From assembly GCF_900116415.1 (NCBI RefSeq), contig NZ_FPAP01000005.1, positions 62,001-126,000 on the forward strand: DNA of 64,000 nucleotides. Reading direction: 5' to 3'. This DNA comes from Chryseobacterium formosense. GTDB taxonomy: Bacteria; Bacteroidota; Bacteroidia; Flavobacteriales; Weeksellaceae. The position numbers and the translations under genes were made by a program. Shown here piece after piece: positions 1 to 9,052 of the stretch (positions within the stretch are counted from its first letter, which is position 1; each line of letters opens with the position of its first letter). The notes below the pieces were generated by a model. It was not told where the DNA came from, searched no databases, and saw only the letters and a list, made by a program, of their open reading frames with translations.

Positions 1-57
1 CAACTTATGCACCAAAGGTTTTCCGAACAGGTCGTATTGTTTGTGGTCAATTATCAT
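1..57 (-). CDS. 5' end of an unidentified gene leaving the window
   Basis: An ATG at 57..55 opens a frame that stays open to the window edge (19 codons, beginning MIIDHKQYDLFGKP). Nothing diagnostic is visible in so short a stretch. The spacing from the terminator at 159-187 fits the start of a new transcription unit. I cannot name it; a flavobacterial regulator is only a guess. Confidence 0.35.
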   Translation of the reverse strand, partial: MIIDHKQYDLFGKPLVHKL

Positions 58-158
58 AATAAGATCATTTTACTCAATTCTTTTTTTTTAATTGAATAAA
101 AACAGCAATTTCAGATTGTAAATTTATTCAAATATTTTCACTCATATTTAAAATTAAA

Positions 159-187
159 AATCCTGAAAACTCAAGGTTCTCAGGATT
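159..187 (-). terminator. Hairpin terminator of the redox operon
   Basis: AATCCTGA and TCAGGATT form an 8-bp stem with a 13-nt loop. On the minus strand it is followed by a T-rich tract, and it lies 22 bases after the stop of the DOMON-T9SS gene, so it probably ends that operon. Confidence 0.55.
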
Positions 188-209
188 ATAAAATTAATCT
201 TTCTAAAAA

Positions 210-965
210 TTATTCTTTGATAAGTTTTTCATAAGATAAACTACCGTCTTTCAAGGTGATTTCGAGATAATAGTTTCCTGATTTCAAATCTGAAACATTA
301 ATATCTGCTCCGTCAACCTTAACCGTTCTTACTTTTCTGCCGGTAGATTCGTAAATATCAACCGATTTAATTTTATCGGAATTTTTGAAATAAACAGCTT
401 CTTTTGCAGGATTCGGATATAAAGAAACTTTTTTGTTTTCTGAAGCCAAATCACTAGTTCCTAAAACTCCTGCCATATTTAAAGTTGCATATCCTCTGTT
501 TGATCCGTGGTACTGAAGATTCAAATCCGGTCCTTTTGCATAAAAAATATTGATTACTCCGGCCGCATTTGCAATAGCAAAATCACCTGTACCTCCTGAA
601 AGAGATCTTGTCGCAACAACGGTTCTTGTACCAGCAGAAGTTGTATTGGAAGTCATCGTCCAGTTTTGTACCGGATCCGGAGAGATTGATCCGATGCCAC
701 CAAATGTATAATCTAAACCGGCAGATGTAGTAGAATTTGTATTATAAACAAATCCGTCTGATCCAGCACCCATTCCCGTCGTTCCGAAACCAATTCCTAA
801 AAATGTTGTATCAGGACCTGTTAAGGTAATCGTTACCAAAGTAGAGGATGTATCCAATTTCACACTCATTCCTGTAGAACCTAAGCTTACTGTTCCTGAG
901 GAAAAAGACTGAGCTCCCAACGAAATTGCAAGAGCCATTGATAATGTAAGTAGAATTTTTTTCAT
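210..965 (-). CDS. DOMON-domain protein with T9SS type A sorting domain
   Basis: A 251-residue exported protein. Residues 1-18 are a signal peptide ending LGAQ. Residues about 20-165 look like a DOMON domain: an early IGFGT block, a central QNWTMTS block and a late YHGSNRG block, all typical of that fold, which binds heme or sugars in other proteins. Residues about 178-251 are a Por-type sorting domain (LYPNPAKE at its start, ending YEKLIKE), which directs substrates through the outer membrane by the type IX system. It is the last gene of a compact operon; its start is 1 base after the stop of the ankyrin gene upstream. Given the cytochrome c and YceI partners, a surface-exposed redox or heme-binding role is a reasonable inference. 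Ligand unknown. Confidence 0.8.
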   Translation of the reverse strand: MKKILLTLSMALAISLGAQSFSSGTVSLGSTGMSVKLDTSSTLVTITLTGPDTTFLGIGFGTTGMGAGSDGFVYNTNSTTSAGLDYTFGGIGSISPDPVQNWTMTSNTTSAGTRTVVATRSLSGGTGDFAIANAAGVINIFYAKGPDLNLQYHGSNRGYATLNMAGVLGTSDLASENKKVSLYPNPAKEAVYFKNSDKIKSVDIYESTGRKVRTVKVDGADINVSDLKSGNYYLEITLKDGSLSYEKLIKE

Positions 966-966
966 T

Positions 967-1494
967 TTAATTTTTTAATAAATTGATGATTTCTTTATTG
1001 TTTGTTTGTAGTGCATATTCAAAAGGTGTCATTCCCTGTAAATCTTTTACAGATTTGTCGGCTTTGTACTTCAGCAGCAATTCCACTAATTCTTTATTGC
1101 CAAATTTTACCGCCCAGAATAGTGGTGTAGATCCTGTAGAATCTGCAATATTCGGATCGGCATTTTTCTTTAATAATCGTTCCGTCAGATTCTTATTATA
1201 TTTCACAGAGAGACCTGCCAAAGCAGTTCCTTCCTGACTTTTATAATTCACATCTTTTACATGATCAATTAAGAATTCGCCCACCTCAACATTGCCTTTA
1301 TAACAAGCTAAAATCAAAGGTGAAAAACCGTTTTCATTGGTCTGATTGATAATATCCGGATTTTGCTTCATCAGATCTTTCACTTCAGCTACCGTTCCGT
1401 TTCTTGCAACATCAAAAATAGATTTTGTTTTTTCCTGAGCTGTCAACATGGTAAAACTCAGCATAAAACTTAAAATAAATAATATTTTTTTCAT
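967..1494 (-). CDS. Exported ankyrin-repeat protein
   Basis: 175 residues: signal peptide (1-19, ending LTAQ), then about four ankyrin repeats filling residues 25-175. Recurring features are NENGFSPLILACYKGN and DSTGSTPLFWAVKFGN followed by helix turns with LLL/LLK. Small exported ankyrin proteins are known in other bacteria beside catalases and other oxidative-stress enzymes (Pseudomonas AnkB). Here the neighbours are YceI and cytochrome c, so protection or assembly of a redox partner in the envelope is plausible but unproven. Its ATG overlaps the TGA of yceI (ATGA), which implies translational coupling. Confidence 0.85.
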   Translation of the reverse strand: MKKILFILSFMLSFTMLTAQEKTKSIFDVARNGTVAEVKDLMKQNPDIINQTNENGFSPLILACYKGNVEVGEFLIDHVKDVNYKSQEGTALAGLSVKYNKNLTERLLKKNADPNIADSTGSTPLFWAVKFGNKELVELLLKYKADKSVKDLQGMTPFEYALQTNNKEIINLLKN

Positions 1495-2036
1495 GATTTC
1501 GACATTACATAATTATACTCAACATTTACATTCTCAGCTACTTTTTTCATAACCATTTTAGGAATGGTCACTTTGAAATCTGCAGGTCTTGCTACGAATG
1601 TTCCCTGCATATAAATTTTGCCATCTTTAGTATACATTGAAGCCGTAGAAGTCATTGCTTTATCTACCCCATGAAAGTTTAATGTTCCCTGAACCGTATA
1701 TTTCTGAGGAGATGCCGTCAATTTGGTTTTATCAAAATTGACAATCTTCCCTTTGAAAGTTGTCTTCGGATATTTTGCAGTTTCAGCATAGCTTTCGTTA
1801 AAATGCTCTTCCATTAATTTCACTTTAAAATGGAAATTCTTTACTACAGAAACAGAAGCAAAGTCTCCATTGTCTGCATTAATAATGGCAACATTGTTAT
1901 CATCCTGTGCAAAAACATCTTCAAATAAAGGTACGGAAGCTTCAAAAGTTACTTTACCTGTTTTCGTAGAATATTTCTGAGCCGAAACAATATTTGCAAA
2001 ACCTAATGCGGCGATTAATAATACCAGATTTTTCAT
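1491..2036 (-). CDS. YceI-family periplasmic lipid-binding protein
   Basis: 181 residues with signal peptide (1-19, ending VSAQ). The body matches the YceI lipocalin-like beta barrel: a TGKVTFEASVPLF opening strand, FHFKVKLMEEHFNESYAETAKYP in the centre and a GTLNFHGVDK strand. YceI relatives bind polyisoprenoids or isoprenoid quinones in the periplasm. It sits between a cytochrome c lipoprotein and an ankyrin protein with 10-base or negative spacing, so all are probably co-transcribed. A quinone or isoprenoid carrier in the same process is an inference from this context. Confidence 0.88.
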   Translation of the reverse strand: MKNLVLLIAALGFANIVSAQKYSTKTGKVTFEASVPLFEDVFAQDDNNVAIINADNGDFASVSVVKNFHFKVKLMEEHFNESYAETAKYPKTTFKGKIVNFDKTKLTASPQKYTVQGTLNFHGVDKAMTSTASMYTKDGKIYMQGTFVARPADFKVTIPKMVMKKVAENVNVEYNYVMSKS

Positions 2037-2046
2037 ATTAATTCTT

Positions 2047-2397
2047 TTAATTTTCAGAAAGCCCGTCGGCTTTCCATTTTGTGATAATTGAGATTTGTGA
2101 TGGAGATAAACTTCCGCCTTGAGGCATTTTCTGAGGATCTCCGGTTGGTCGGTTTATTCTGTCGATAATTTTATCAATATTATTTTTCACCTGATTATAA
2201 CTTGTCCAAGGCTGAAAAGAAGCCGGACCTCCCGGTGAATGACAACTGATACAATTGGCTTCGATAATCGGCTTCACATCTTTATTATAAGTTACCACTT
2301 CTGCAATCGGAGTTTTGTCTGAAATCTCTTCATAGGTTCTGCTTTCACAGGCAATGAATACTGTTGCCGATGAAATGATGTACATTAATTTTTTCAT
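2047..2397 (-). CDS. Mono-heme c-type cytochrome lipoprotein
   Basis: 116 residues. The N-terminus is a lipoprotein signal with lipobox FIAC (Cys17). One CxxCH heme site is present (C49-I-S-C52-H53), preceded by the usual DVKPIIEANC phrase of Bacteroidetes cytochromes; a Met in MPQGG near residue 92 is the likely axial ligand. The protein should sit on the periplasmic or outer membrane as a lipid-anchored electron carrier. It lies 2 bases after the DUF5777 gene and 10 before yceI, in one operon. The redox partner is not shown by the sequence. Confidence 0.88.
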   Translation of the reverse strand: MKKLMYIISSATVFIACESRTYEEISDKTPIAEVVTYNKDVKPIIEANCISCHSPGGPASFQPWTSYNQVKNNIDKIIDRINRPTGDPQKMPQGGSLSPSQISIITKWKADGLSEN

Positions 2398-2399
2398 AA

Positions 2400-3245
2400 T
2401 TAAAAAACTCTATAAAGATTAAACCCAAAGAAAATCTGCCCTTCCTCCCATTTTCCGGAAGCGTTGGTGAGATAACCAATATCTGAATTCAGCTGGGAAT
2501 TGGTAAATAAAAGCTGGAACACGTGTCCCCCGGTTTCTATATCCATCCCGATTGACAGAGGATTTTTATAAAAACTGTGATTGTCGAAATTCACAAAATA
2601 TTCTGCATTAATCGATATTCTTTTCGAAATCTTATAACGGCCACCCAAACCTGCCAAGAACTGATCTTTATCCTCAATCATGGGTTCGTAAAGATTTTTG
2701 TGAACATACGAAGGCGTTAACTGGAGAGAAAAGTTTTCATTAAACCGTCTCGAAATTAAAGCCTGAGTAAGATACGAAAGACGATCCCCAAACTTCAGGT
2801 GCGGATAATTGTCTGTACTGAGATCTGTATTTATCGCCATTACATTATATCCTACAACATCAACAGGAAAGTTTTCACTTTGCTTTACTATTTTATACTT
2901 TGCAGCACCTTCAAAAGTTTTCAGATTGGTTTCCCGGGAAAGACTTAAAGAAAGACCGTCTGTAACCCCATAAATTACTCCCAGCTTAGTGGAAGCATCA
3001 TCTAATCCGAAGAAATCTTTGAATCCTTTGCTTACATCCCCAAAACGGTGCGCTATAACAACGTACCATTCGTTTTTTGCAGAAAGCTTTGTAGACTGTC
3101 CCGTGACAATCTGAAGTGCTTTAAAAGCGGGCGGTGAAGTTTCGGTGTTTTTTGTTTGAATGGTGTCAATATCTTTCAAAAGGTCTTCCTGTGCAAAGGC
3201 AAAACCTGAGGCAAATACTGACAAAAAAAAGAGAGTTTTTGTCAT
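2400..3245 (-). CDS. DUF5777-family outer-membrane beta-barrel protein
   Basis: 281 residues from MTKTLFF. I chose this start over an in-frame Met 10 codons upstream because it begins directly with a signal peptide (ending AFAQ) and the upstream Met falls in the promoter -7 element. The rest is alternating-residue beta strands with aromatic girdles and a C-terminal aromatic (FNLYRVF), typical of outer-membrane barrels. I recognise it as the DUF5777 family, often found with cytochromes and YceI in Bacteroidetes; function unknown. First gene of the five-gene operon ending at 210. The palindrome at 3299-3322 and a -7 element at 3273-3280 lie just upstream. Confidence 0.8.
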   Translation of the reverse strand: MTKTLFFLSVFASGFAFAQEDLLKDIDTIQTKNTETSPPAFKALQIVTGQSTKLSAKNEWYVVIAHRFGDVSKGFKDFFGLDDASTKLGVIYGVTDGLSLSLSRETNLKTFEGAAKYKIVKQSENFPVDVVGYNVMAINTDLSTDNYPHLKFGDRLSYLTQALISRRFNENFSLQLTPSYVHKNLYEPMIEDKDQFLAGLGGRYKISKRISINAEYFVNFDNHSFYKNPLSIGMDIETGGHVFQLLFTNSQLNSDIGYLTNASGKWEEGQIFFGFNLYRVF

Positions 3246-3272
3246 ACACAAATTGTTTAAATATTCGTATGA

Positions 3273-3280
3273 CAAACTTA
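3273..3280 (-). promoter_or_regulatory. Candidate -7 element of the redox operon
   Basis: On the minus strand this reads TAAGTTTG, matching the Bacteroidetes consensus TAnnTTTG, 27 bases upstream of the DUF5777 start codon. No TTG is present 19-20 bases further upstream. A missing -33 box is typical of a promoter that depends on an activator. Confidence 0.5.
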
Positions 3281-3298
3281 TAGACTTATCGTTCTAAA

Positions 3299-3322
3299 AC
3301 TTGGTGATAAAAGTCACCGAGT
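3299..3322 (-). promoter_or_regulatory. Candidate operator for the Crp-family regulator
   Basis: A nearly perfect palindrome, ACTTGGTGA-N6-TCACCGAGT (one mismatch). Its core GGTGA-N6-TCACC has the geometry of the E. coli CRP site TGTGA-N6-TCACA. The centre is about 44 bases upstream of the transcription start implied by the -7 box at 3273-3280, the class II activator position. It lies in the 124-base gap between the regulator gene and the operon it may control. Confidence 0.55.
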
Positions 3323-3369
3323 GAATTGTTTTTATCAATCGGGATGTTAAAAGTATTAAATAATATTTA

Positions 3370-4020
3370 TTAGCTTAATCTAACATTTTCATTTACAGGT
3401 AATTTTATCCCTTCTTTTGTCTGAAAAATTTCTCCTTCATTTTCAACTTTTTTCAAAACTCGGCTCACCACCTCTCTTGAAGTTCCCAAATGGTTAGCAA
3501 TTTCTCTGTGGGTAAGCTTAATCGGATTGTTGCCGGTAGCAGAAATTTGCTGTCTAATATAGTTCAATACCCTTTTATCAAGCTTATGAAAAACAGCATC
3601 GTTCACCATATTCATGACATCAATGAAACGCTTTTCGTATTCCCCATAAAAAAGTCTGTTGATCTGCGGAAATTTTATCAGCCATTCATGTACCACAGAA
3701 ACAGGAATCAGAATAACTTCAGAATCTTCTTCTGCCACTGCATAGATTCTGCTTGTATAATCAGAAAAAATAGAAGAGAATGTCATCAGACAGCTGTCAT
3801 TCGGTCTGATGTAATAATATATAAGCTCTCTTCCGTCATTGAGAGAGAAGACTCTTATAGAACCCTTTATTAAAAAAGGGACAAATTTATTTTTCTGTCC
3901 TTCCCTGATGATTTCTGTTTTCGCTTTAATATCCGTTAAAACTGCATGTTTTTTAAGCTCAATTGAAAAATCTTCACCAAGAAAACCAAATTTATTTGAA
4001 ATAAACTGATTACTTATCAT
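3370..4020 (-). CDS. Crp/Fnr-family transcriptional regulator
   Basis: 216 residues: cyclic-nucleotide-binding-like sensor domain (about 25-115), a dimerisation helix, and a winged helix-turn-helix (about 150-205). The recognition helix reads SREVVSR (181-187), keeping the Arg-Glu-x-x-x-Arg pattern with which E. coli CRP reads GTGA half-sites. There is one cysteine only (near residue 77), so no FNR-type iron-sulfur cluster. The cAMP-contacting residues are not obviously conserved, so the effector is unknown. It lies upstream of, and in the same direction as, the envelope redox operon, with a matching palindrome between them; local activation is the simplest reading. Confidence 0.88.
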   Translation of the reverse strand: MISNQFISNKFGFLGEDFSIELKKHAVLTDIKAKTEIIREGQKNKFVPFLIKGSIRVFSLNDGRELIYYYIRPNDSCLMTFSSIFSDYTSRIYAVAEEDSEVILIPVSVVHEWLIKFPQINRLFYGEYEKRFIDVMNMVNDAVFHKLDKRVLNYIRQQISATGNNPIKLTHREIANHLGTSREVVSRVLKKVENEGEIFQTKEGIKLPVNENVRLS

Positions 4021-4122
4021 ATCGTTGAATCATATCCAAAAACAAAGATAATCAATTGATAAATCTGTATTATAATTTTATTTGAATTTTTAGAATTAAT
4101 TTTAATTCAGATTAAAATAAAA

Positions 4123-4146
4123 ATGCCCCAGTAAATACTGAGGCAT
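4123..4146 (-). terminator. Terminator after DUF3467 gene
   Basis: ATGCCCCAGTA and TACTGAGGCAT form an 11-bp stem (one G-T) with a 2-nt centre, followed on the minus strand by a T-rich run. It probably marks the end of the rpoBC-DUF3467 unit. Confidence 0.75.
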
Positions 4147-4168
4147 CCTTTGTATGTTTAAGAAAATC

Positions 4169-4477
4169 TTATGCGTTAACGTTGTTCCCACCTAATACGA
4201 AAGGCTCAACTTCTTTGATTTCTCCGAACTGCTGCTCATAGTTAGCAACATTTTGCTTAAGAGCTTCTAAAACTCTTTTAGCGTGAAGCGGAGCCAAGAT
4301 TACTCTTGATCTTACGTTAGCTTGCTGTACACCCGGCATTAACTGGATGAAATCTACAACAAACTCAGATGGAGAATGGTTTACCAAAGCTAGGTTACAG
4401 TAAACTCCAGAAGCTACCATTTCGTTAAGTTGGATGTTGATGTTGTTAGGATCGTTGTTTTGATTTTGATTGTCCAT
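4169..4477 (-). CDS. DUF3467 family protein
   Basis: 102 residues, soluble, no signal peptide. It has the DUF3467 core: an N-terminal Asn/Gln-rich lead, then EMVASGVYCNLALVNHSPSE, FVVDFIQLMPG and SRVILAPLHAKRVLEAL. Function is unknown. In Bacteroidetes it commonly follows rpoC, as it does here 141 bases downstream, so it may be co-transcribed with RNA polymerase genes. The placement hints at a link to gene expression but proves nothing. Confidence 0.85.
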   Translation of the reverse strand: MDNQNQNNDPNNINIQLNEMVASGVYCNLALVNHSPSEFVVDFIQLMPGVQQANVRSRVILAPLHAKRVLEALKQNVANYEQQFGEIKEVEPFVLGGNNVNA

Positions 4478-4576
4478 TTTTCTTATTTAATGTTTTAAAA
4501 AGTTCAAGTTTCAAAAATAAAAAAAACTTTGAAGCCTGAACATTATTTTTTATTTATTTTACTTCGAGATGCGTGA

Positions 4577-4603
4577 TTCGGGATACAAAATGTGCATCCC
4601 GAA
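4577..4603 (-). terminator. Weak hairpin after rpoC
   Basis: TTCGGGAT and ATCCCGAA pair in an 8-bp stem 15 bases past the rpoC stop. No T-run follows on the minus strand, so it may be an mRNA-end stabiliser or partial terminator rather than a full stop before the DUF3467 gene. Confidence 0.35.
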
Positions 4604-4617
4604 ACACGAAACTCATA

Positions 4618-7600
4618 TTAGTTTAAGTCTTCGAATTCTTTCTTAGAACCTACGATTACATTCTGATACTCTTTAAGACCTGTACCTGCAGGAATTCTGT
4701 GTCCTACAATTACATTTTCTTTAAGACCATTCAATGCATCGATCTTACCTGCAACTGCTGCTTCGTTCAGAACTTTTGTAGTTTCCTGGAACGATGCTGC
4801 AGACATGAACGACTTCGTCTGAAGAGCTGCTCTCGTAATACCTTGCAATACAGGTGTTGCTGTAGCAGGTAAAGCTTCTCTTACTTCAACTAAAGCCTGA
4901 TCTTCACGCTTTAATTTAGAATTTTCGTCTCTTAATTCTCTTGCAGTGATCATCTGACCTGGTTTGAATTCTTTCGAATCACCAGCTTCAGTAACTACTT
5001 TAAGACCGAATACTCTGTTGTTTTCTTCTAGGAAATCATATTTATGTTCAAGAGCACCTTCAAGGAACTGAGTATCACCTCCATCAACGATCGATACCTT
5101 AGTCATCATCTGTCTTACGATGATTTCGAAGTGTTTGTCATCGATTTTTACCCCTTGCAAACGGTAAACTTCCTGAATTTCATTTACTAAATATTCCTGA
5201 ACGGCAGTTGGGCCTTTAATTCTCAAGATATCTTCCGGAGTGATTGATCCGTCAGAAAGTGGCGAACCAGCTCTTACGAAGTCATTCTCCTGTACCAAGA
5301 TCTGGTTTGATAATTTAACTAAATAAATTTTTCTCTCACCAGTTTTAGCCTCAACGATAAGTTCTCTGTTACCTCTCTTGATTTTTCCGTAAGAAACTAC
5401 CCCATCGATTTCTGTAACAACCGCCGGGTTTGAAGGGTTTCTTGCTTCGAATAATTCGGTAACTCTCGGAAGACCTCCGGTGATATCCCCTGCTTTTGCA
5501 GATTTTCTTGGGATTTTGATCAAGACTTTACCAGCCTTAATTTTTTCACCGTCATTAACCATTAAGTGGGCTCCTACAGGTAAGTTGTAACCTTTTTGTT
5601 CAACACCTTTAGAATCTACTACTTTCAGGGTAGGTACCGCTTTCTTATTTCTAGATTCAGAGATTACTTTTTCTTCGAAACCTGTAGCTTCGTCAATTTC
5701 CAACTGGAATGAAACCCCCTGGATAATATCTTCGTATTCTACTTTACCAGAAGTTTCAGCAATGATTACCGCGTTATAAGCATCCCATCTACAGATTGTA
5801 TCTCCTTTCTTCACTTTATCACCTGGTTTTACAGATAATATCGAACCGTAAGGAACGTTGGCAACCATCAATGGAGTTCTTGCTTCGTTATCAGCAACCA
5901 ATCTGAATTCTGTTGAACGAGAAACTACAACCTCAGCTGTATTACCGTTTTCATCTTCAGAAGTAATAGTTCTTACTTCATCCATTTCAACGATACCGTC
6001 TCTTCTCGCAACAATAGATGGGTTTTCTGAAACGTTACCTGCAGTACCCCCTTGGTGGAAGGTTCTCAACGTAAGCTGAGTTCCCGGTTCCCCAATTGAC
6101 TGTGCTGCAATTACACCAACTGCTTCACCCATGTGAATCATTTTACCTGTCGCTAAGTTTCTACCGTAACATTTAGCACAGATACCTTTTTTAGTTTCAC
6201 AAGTAAGTGGTGAACGTACTTCAACAGCTTCTAATCCTGCTTCTTCAATTCTCTTCGCTAATTGTTCAGTAATTACCTGATCAGCTTCAGCGATTAATTC
6301 ATCACTTTCAGGATCGTAGATATTATGTAAAGAAACTCTACCTAAAATTCTTTCAGAGATTTTTTCAACGATCTCATCATTTTTCTTAAGGGCAGTAACT
6401 TCTGTACCTCTTAAAGTTCCACAGTCGTCTTCTGTAACGATAACATCCTGTGCAACGTCTACCAATCTTCTCGTTAAATAACCCGCATCGGCAGTCTTAA
6501 GAGCGGTATCCGCAAGACCTTTACGAGCACCGTGAGTAGAGATAAAGTATTCTAAGATGGAAAGACCTTCTTTAAAGTTTGCAAGGATCGGGTTTTCGAT
6601 GATCTCCGCACCGGTAGAACCAGCTTTCTGCGGTTTTGCCATCAAACCTCTCATCCCTGATAACTGACGGATCTGTTCCTTAGAACCCCTCGCTCCGGAA
6701 TCAAGCATCATATACACAGAATTGAATCCACCTTGGTCAACTTTCATTCTGCTCATGATCATTTCAGTTAATCCGGCGTTTGTGTTTGTCCAAACGTCGA
6801 TTACCTGGTTATAACGTTCTGTATCGGTAATTAGACCCATGTTATAGTTAGCTCTAATTTCGTCTACCGTTTCAATAGATGAAGCAATCATCTGCTTTTT
6901 CTCAACAGGAACTACAATGTCACCTAATGAGAAAGAAAGACCTCCTTTGAATGCATTTGAATACCCTAAGTCTTTCATTGCATCCAAGAACTTCACCGTT
7001 GTAGGGAAATCTGTATCTGCAAGGATCTTACCGATAACGTTTCTTAATGATTTCTTAGTTAAAAGCTCATTAATATATCCTGACTGCTTAGGTACAATCT
7101 GGTTGAACAAAATTCTACCAACAGAAGTTTCGATTAATCTTGTAACGATTTCACCGTCTTCTTTTACAGGAAGTCTACATCTTACTTTAGCATTTAATGA
7201 TACTCTGCCTTCAGCATAAGCGATTTCCGCTTCTTCAGGAGAATAGAATGCAAGACCTTCCCCTTTTACTTTCATATCTTCTGTAGAAGACAATTCTTTG
7301 GTCATGAAATAAAGACCAAGAACCATGTCCTGAGAAGGTACCGTAATTGGAGAACCGTTTGCAGGGTTCAAGATGTTTTGAGAACCCAACATCAATAACT
7401 GAGCTTCAAGGATTGCTTCAGGACCTAATGGTAAATGTACCGCCATCTGGTCACCGTCGAAATCGGCATTGAATGCTGTTGTTACCAACGGGTGTAGCTG
7501 GATTGCCTTACCTTCGATCATCTTAGGTTGGAAAGCCTGAATACCCAGTCTGTGAAGTGTAGGTGCTCTGTTCAATAGAACAGGGTGACCTTTCATCACG

Positions 7601-8886
7601 TTTTCTAGGATATCATAAACTACAGGTTCTTTTCTATCAATAATTCTCTTTGCAGATTTTACTGTTTTTACAATTCCTCTTTCAATCAGTTTTCTGATGA
7701 TAAACGGTTTGTAAAGTTCAGCTGCCATATCTTTAGGAATACCACACTCGTGAAGCTGTAAGTTTGGACCTACAACAATTACCGAACGCGCAGAGTAATC
7801 TACCCTTTTCCCCAATAAGTTCTGACGGAAACGACCCTGCTTACCTTTCAATGAATCTGAAAGTGATTTCAATGGTCTGTTTGATTCAGATTTTACTGCA
7901 GAAGATTTTCTTGTATTATCGAATAATGAATCTACTGATTCCTGAAGCATACGCTTTTCGTTTCTCAAGATTACTTCCGGAGCTTTGATCTCCAATAATC
8001 TCTTCAAACGGTTGTTTCTGATAATAACTCTTCTGTAAAGGTCATTCAAATCGGAAGTAGCGAAACGTCCACCATCCAATGGAACTAATGGTCTTAATTC
8101 TGGCGGGATAACTGGAAGTACACGCATAATCATCCACTCCGGTCTGTTGATCATTCTTGTATTAGCACCTCTTAATGCTTCTACAACGTTCAATCTTTTC
8201 AGAGCTTCAGTTCTTCTTTGTTTTGAACCTTCATTGTGCGCTTTGTGTCTCAAGTCGAAAGACAATGCATCAAGATCGATTCTTTTTAATAATTCCTCAA
8301 CAGCTTCAGCACCCATTTTAGCGATGAATTTGTTTGGATCAGAATCGTCAAGATATTGGTTTTCTACAGGAAGAGTTTCCATGATATCAAGATACTCTTC
8401 TTCTGTTAAGAATTCCATGTTTTCGAAATCAGAACCGTCTAATTTTTTAGCAATACCTTGCTGAATCACTACATATCTTTCGTAGTAGATGATCATATCT
8501 AATTTCTTAGAAGGAATTCCTAAAAGGTAACCGATTTTGTTTGGTAAAGAACGGAAATACCAGATGTGAGCAATAGGAACAACCAAATTGATATGCCCGA
8601 TTCTCTCTCTACGTACTTTTTTCTCCGTAACCTCTACACCACAACGGTCACAAACGATCCCCTTGTAACGAATTCTCTTGTATTTACCACAAGCACATTC
8701 GTAATCCTTAATAGGACCGAAGATCTTTTCACAGAACAAACCGTCTCTTTCAGGTTTGTGCGTTCTGTAGTTAATAGTTTCCGGCTTAAGAACCTCCCCT
8801 CTTGAGTCCTGTAAAATAGACTCCGGAGAAGCTAAACCGATGGTTATTTTATTAAAACGACTTGTTTTATTTTTATTTGATGACAT
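4618..8886 (-). CDS. rpoC: DNA-directed RNA polymerase subunit beta'
   Basis: 1422 residues from [11 protein letters not shown]. An in-frame Met 20 codons upstream lies in a low-complexity AT repeat and gives an N-terminus foreign to the family, so I reject it. The N-terminal zinc site uses C64, C66, C79 and C82. The catalytic Mg-binding motif NADFDGD is at residues 473-479. The bridge and trigger regions ([23 protein letters not shown]), the second zinc site ([13 protein letters not shown]) and the conserved C-terminal tail are all present. It lies 166 bases after rpoB, with which it is almost certainly co-transcribed. Full length, no defects seen. Confidence 0.98.
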   Translation of the reverse strand: MSSNKNKTSRFNKITIGLASPESILQDSRGEVLKPETINYRTHKPERDGLFCEKIFGPIKDYECACGKYKRIRYKGIVCDRCGVEVTEKKVRRERIGHINLVVPIAHIWYFRSLPNKIGYLLGIPSKKLDMIIYYERYVVIQQGIAKKLDGSDFENMEFLTEEEYLDIMETLPVENQYLDDSDPNKFIAKMGAEAVEELLKRIDLDALSFDLRHKAHNEGSKQRRTEALKRLNVVEALRGANTRMINRPEWMIMRVLPVIPPELRPLVPLDGGRFATSDLNDLYRRVIIRNNRLKRLLEIKAPEVILRNEKRMLQESVDSLFDNTRKSSAVKSESNRPLKSLSDSLKGKQGRFRQNLLGKRVDYSARSVIVVGPNLQLHECGIPKDMAAELYKPFIIRKLIERGIVKTVKSAKRIIDRKEPVVYDILENVMKGHPVLLNRAPTLHRLGIQAFQPKMIEGKAIQLHPLVTTAFNADFDGDQMAVHLPLGPEAILEAQLLMLGSQNILNPANGSPITVPSQDMVLGLYFMTKELSSTEDMKVKGEGLAFYSPEEAEIAYAEGRVSLNAKVRCRLPVKEDGEIVTRLIETSVGRILFNQIVPKQSGYINELLTKKSLRNVIGKILADTDFPTTVKFLDAMKDLGYSNAFKGGLSFSLGDIVVPVEKKQMIASSIETVDEIRANYNMGLITDTERYNQVIDVWTNTNAGLTEMIMSRMKVDQGGFNSVYMMLDSGARGSKEQIRQLSGMRGLMAKPQKAGSTGAEIIENPILANFKEGLSILEYFISTHGARKGLADTALKTADAGYLTRRLVDVAQDVIVTEDDCGTLRGTEVTALKKNDEIVEKISERILGRVSLHNIYDPESDELIAEADQVITEQLAKRIEEAGLEAVEVRSPLTCETKKGICAKCYGRNLATGKMIHMGEAVGVIAAQSIGEPGTQLTLRTFHQGGTAGNVSENPSIVARRDGIVEMDEVRTITSEDENGNTAEVVVSRSTEFRLVADNEARTPLMVANVPYGSILSVKPGDKVKKGDTICRWDAYNAVIIAETSGKVEYEDIIQGVSFQLEIDEATGFEEKVISESRNKKAVPTLKVVDSKGVEQKGYNLPVGAHLMVNDGEKIKAGKVLIKIPRKSAKAGDITGGLPRVTELFEARNPSNPAVVTEIDGVVSYGKIKRGNRELIVEAKTGERKIYLVKLSNQILVQENDFVRAGSPLSDGSITPEDILRIKGPTAVQEYLVNEIQEVYRLQGVKIDDKHFEIIVRQMMTKVSIVDGGDTQFLEGALEHKYDFLEENNRVFGLKVVTEAGDSKEFKPGQMITARELRDENSKLKREDQALVEVREALPATATPVLQGITRAALQTKSFMSAASFQETTKVLNEAAVAGKIDALNGLKENVIVGHRIPAGTGLKEYQNVIVGSKKEFEDLN

Positions 8887-8889
8887 AAT

Positions 8890-9050
8890 TTTTAAATTAA
8901 TTTGAGATTTGAGGTTTGAGATTTTGAGATTTACTCTATTACTCAATGCCTCTCCTTATTTATAAATCTGAATTTGTAAAATTTAAATATTTAAAATCAC
9001 TTATACGCTTTACGCATCAATTTCAAATATCAAATTTCGAATTTCAAATT
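8890..9050 (-). repeat. Low-complexity spacer between rpoB and rpoC
   Basis: The spacer carries two runs of a degenerate 7-8-base unit of the type TTTGAAA / TTTGAGA (8897-8932 and 9021-9048). No hairpin or gene is evident. Part of the first run would be translated if rpoC started at its upstream Met. Confidence 0.5.
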
Positions 9051-9052
9051 AA

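Noticed and set aside
8887..8946. 20-residue N-terminal extension of RpoC
   Set aside because: Encoded by simple repeats, not part of the family; start at 8886 is clean.
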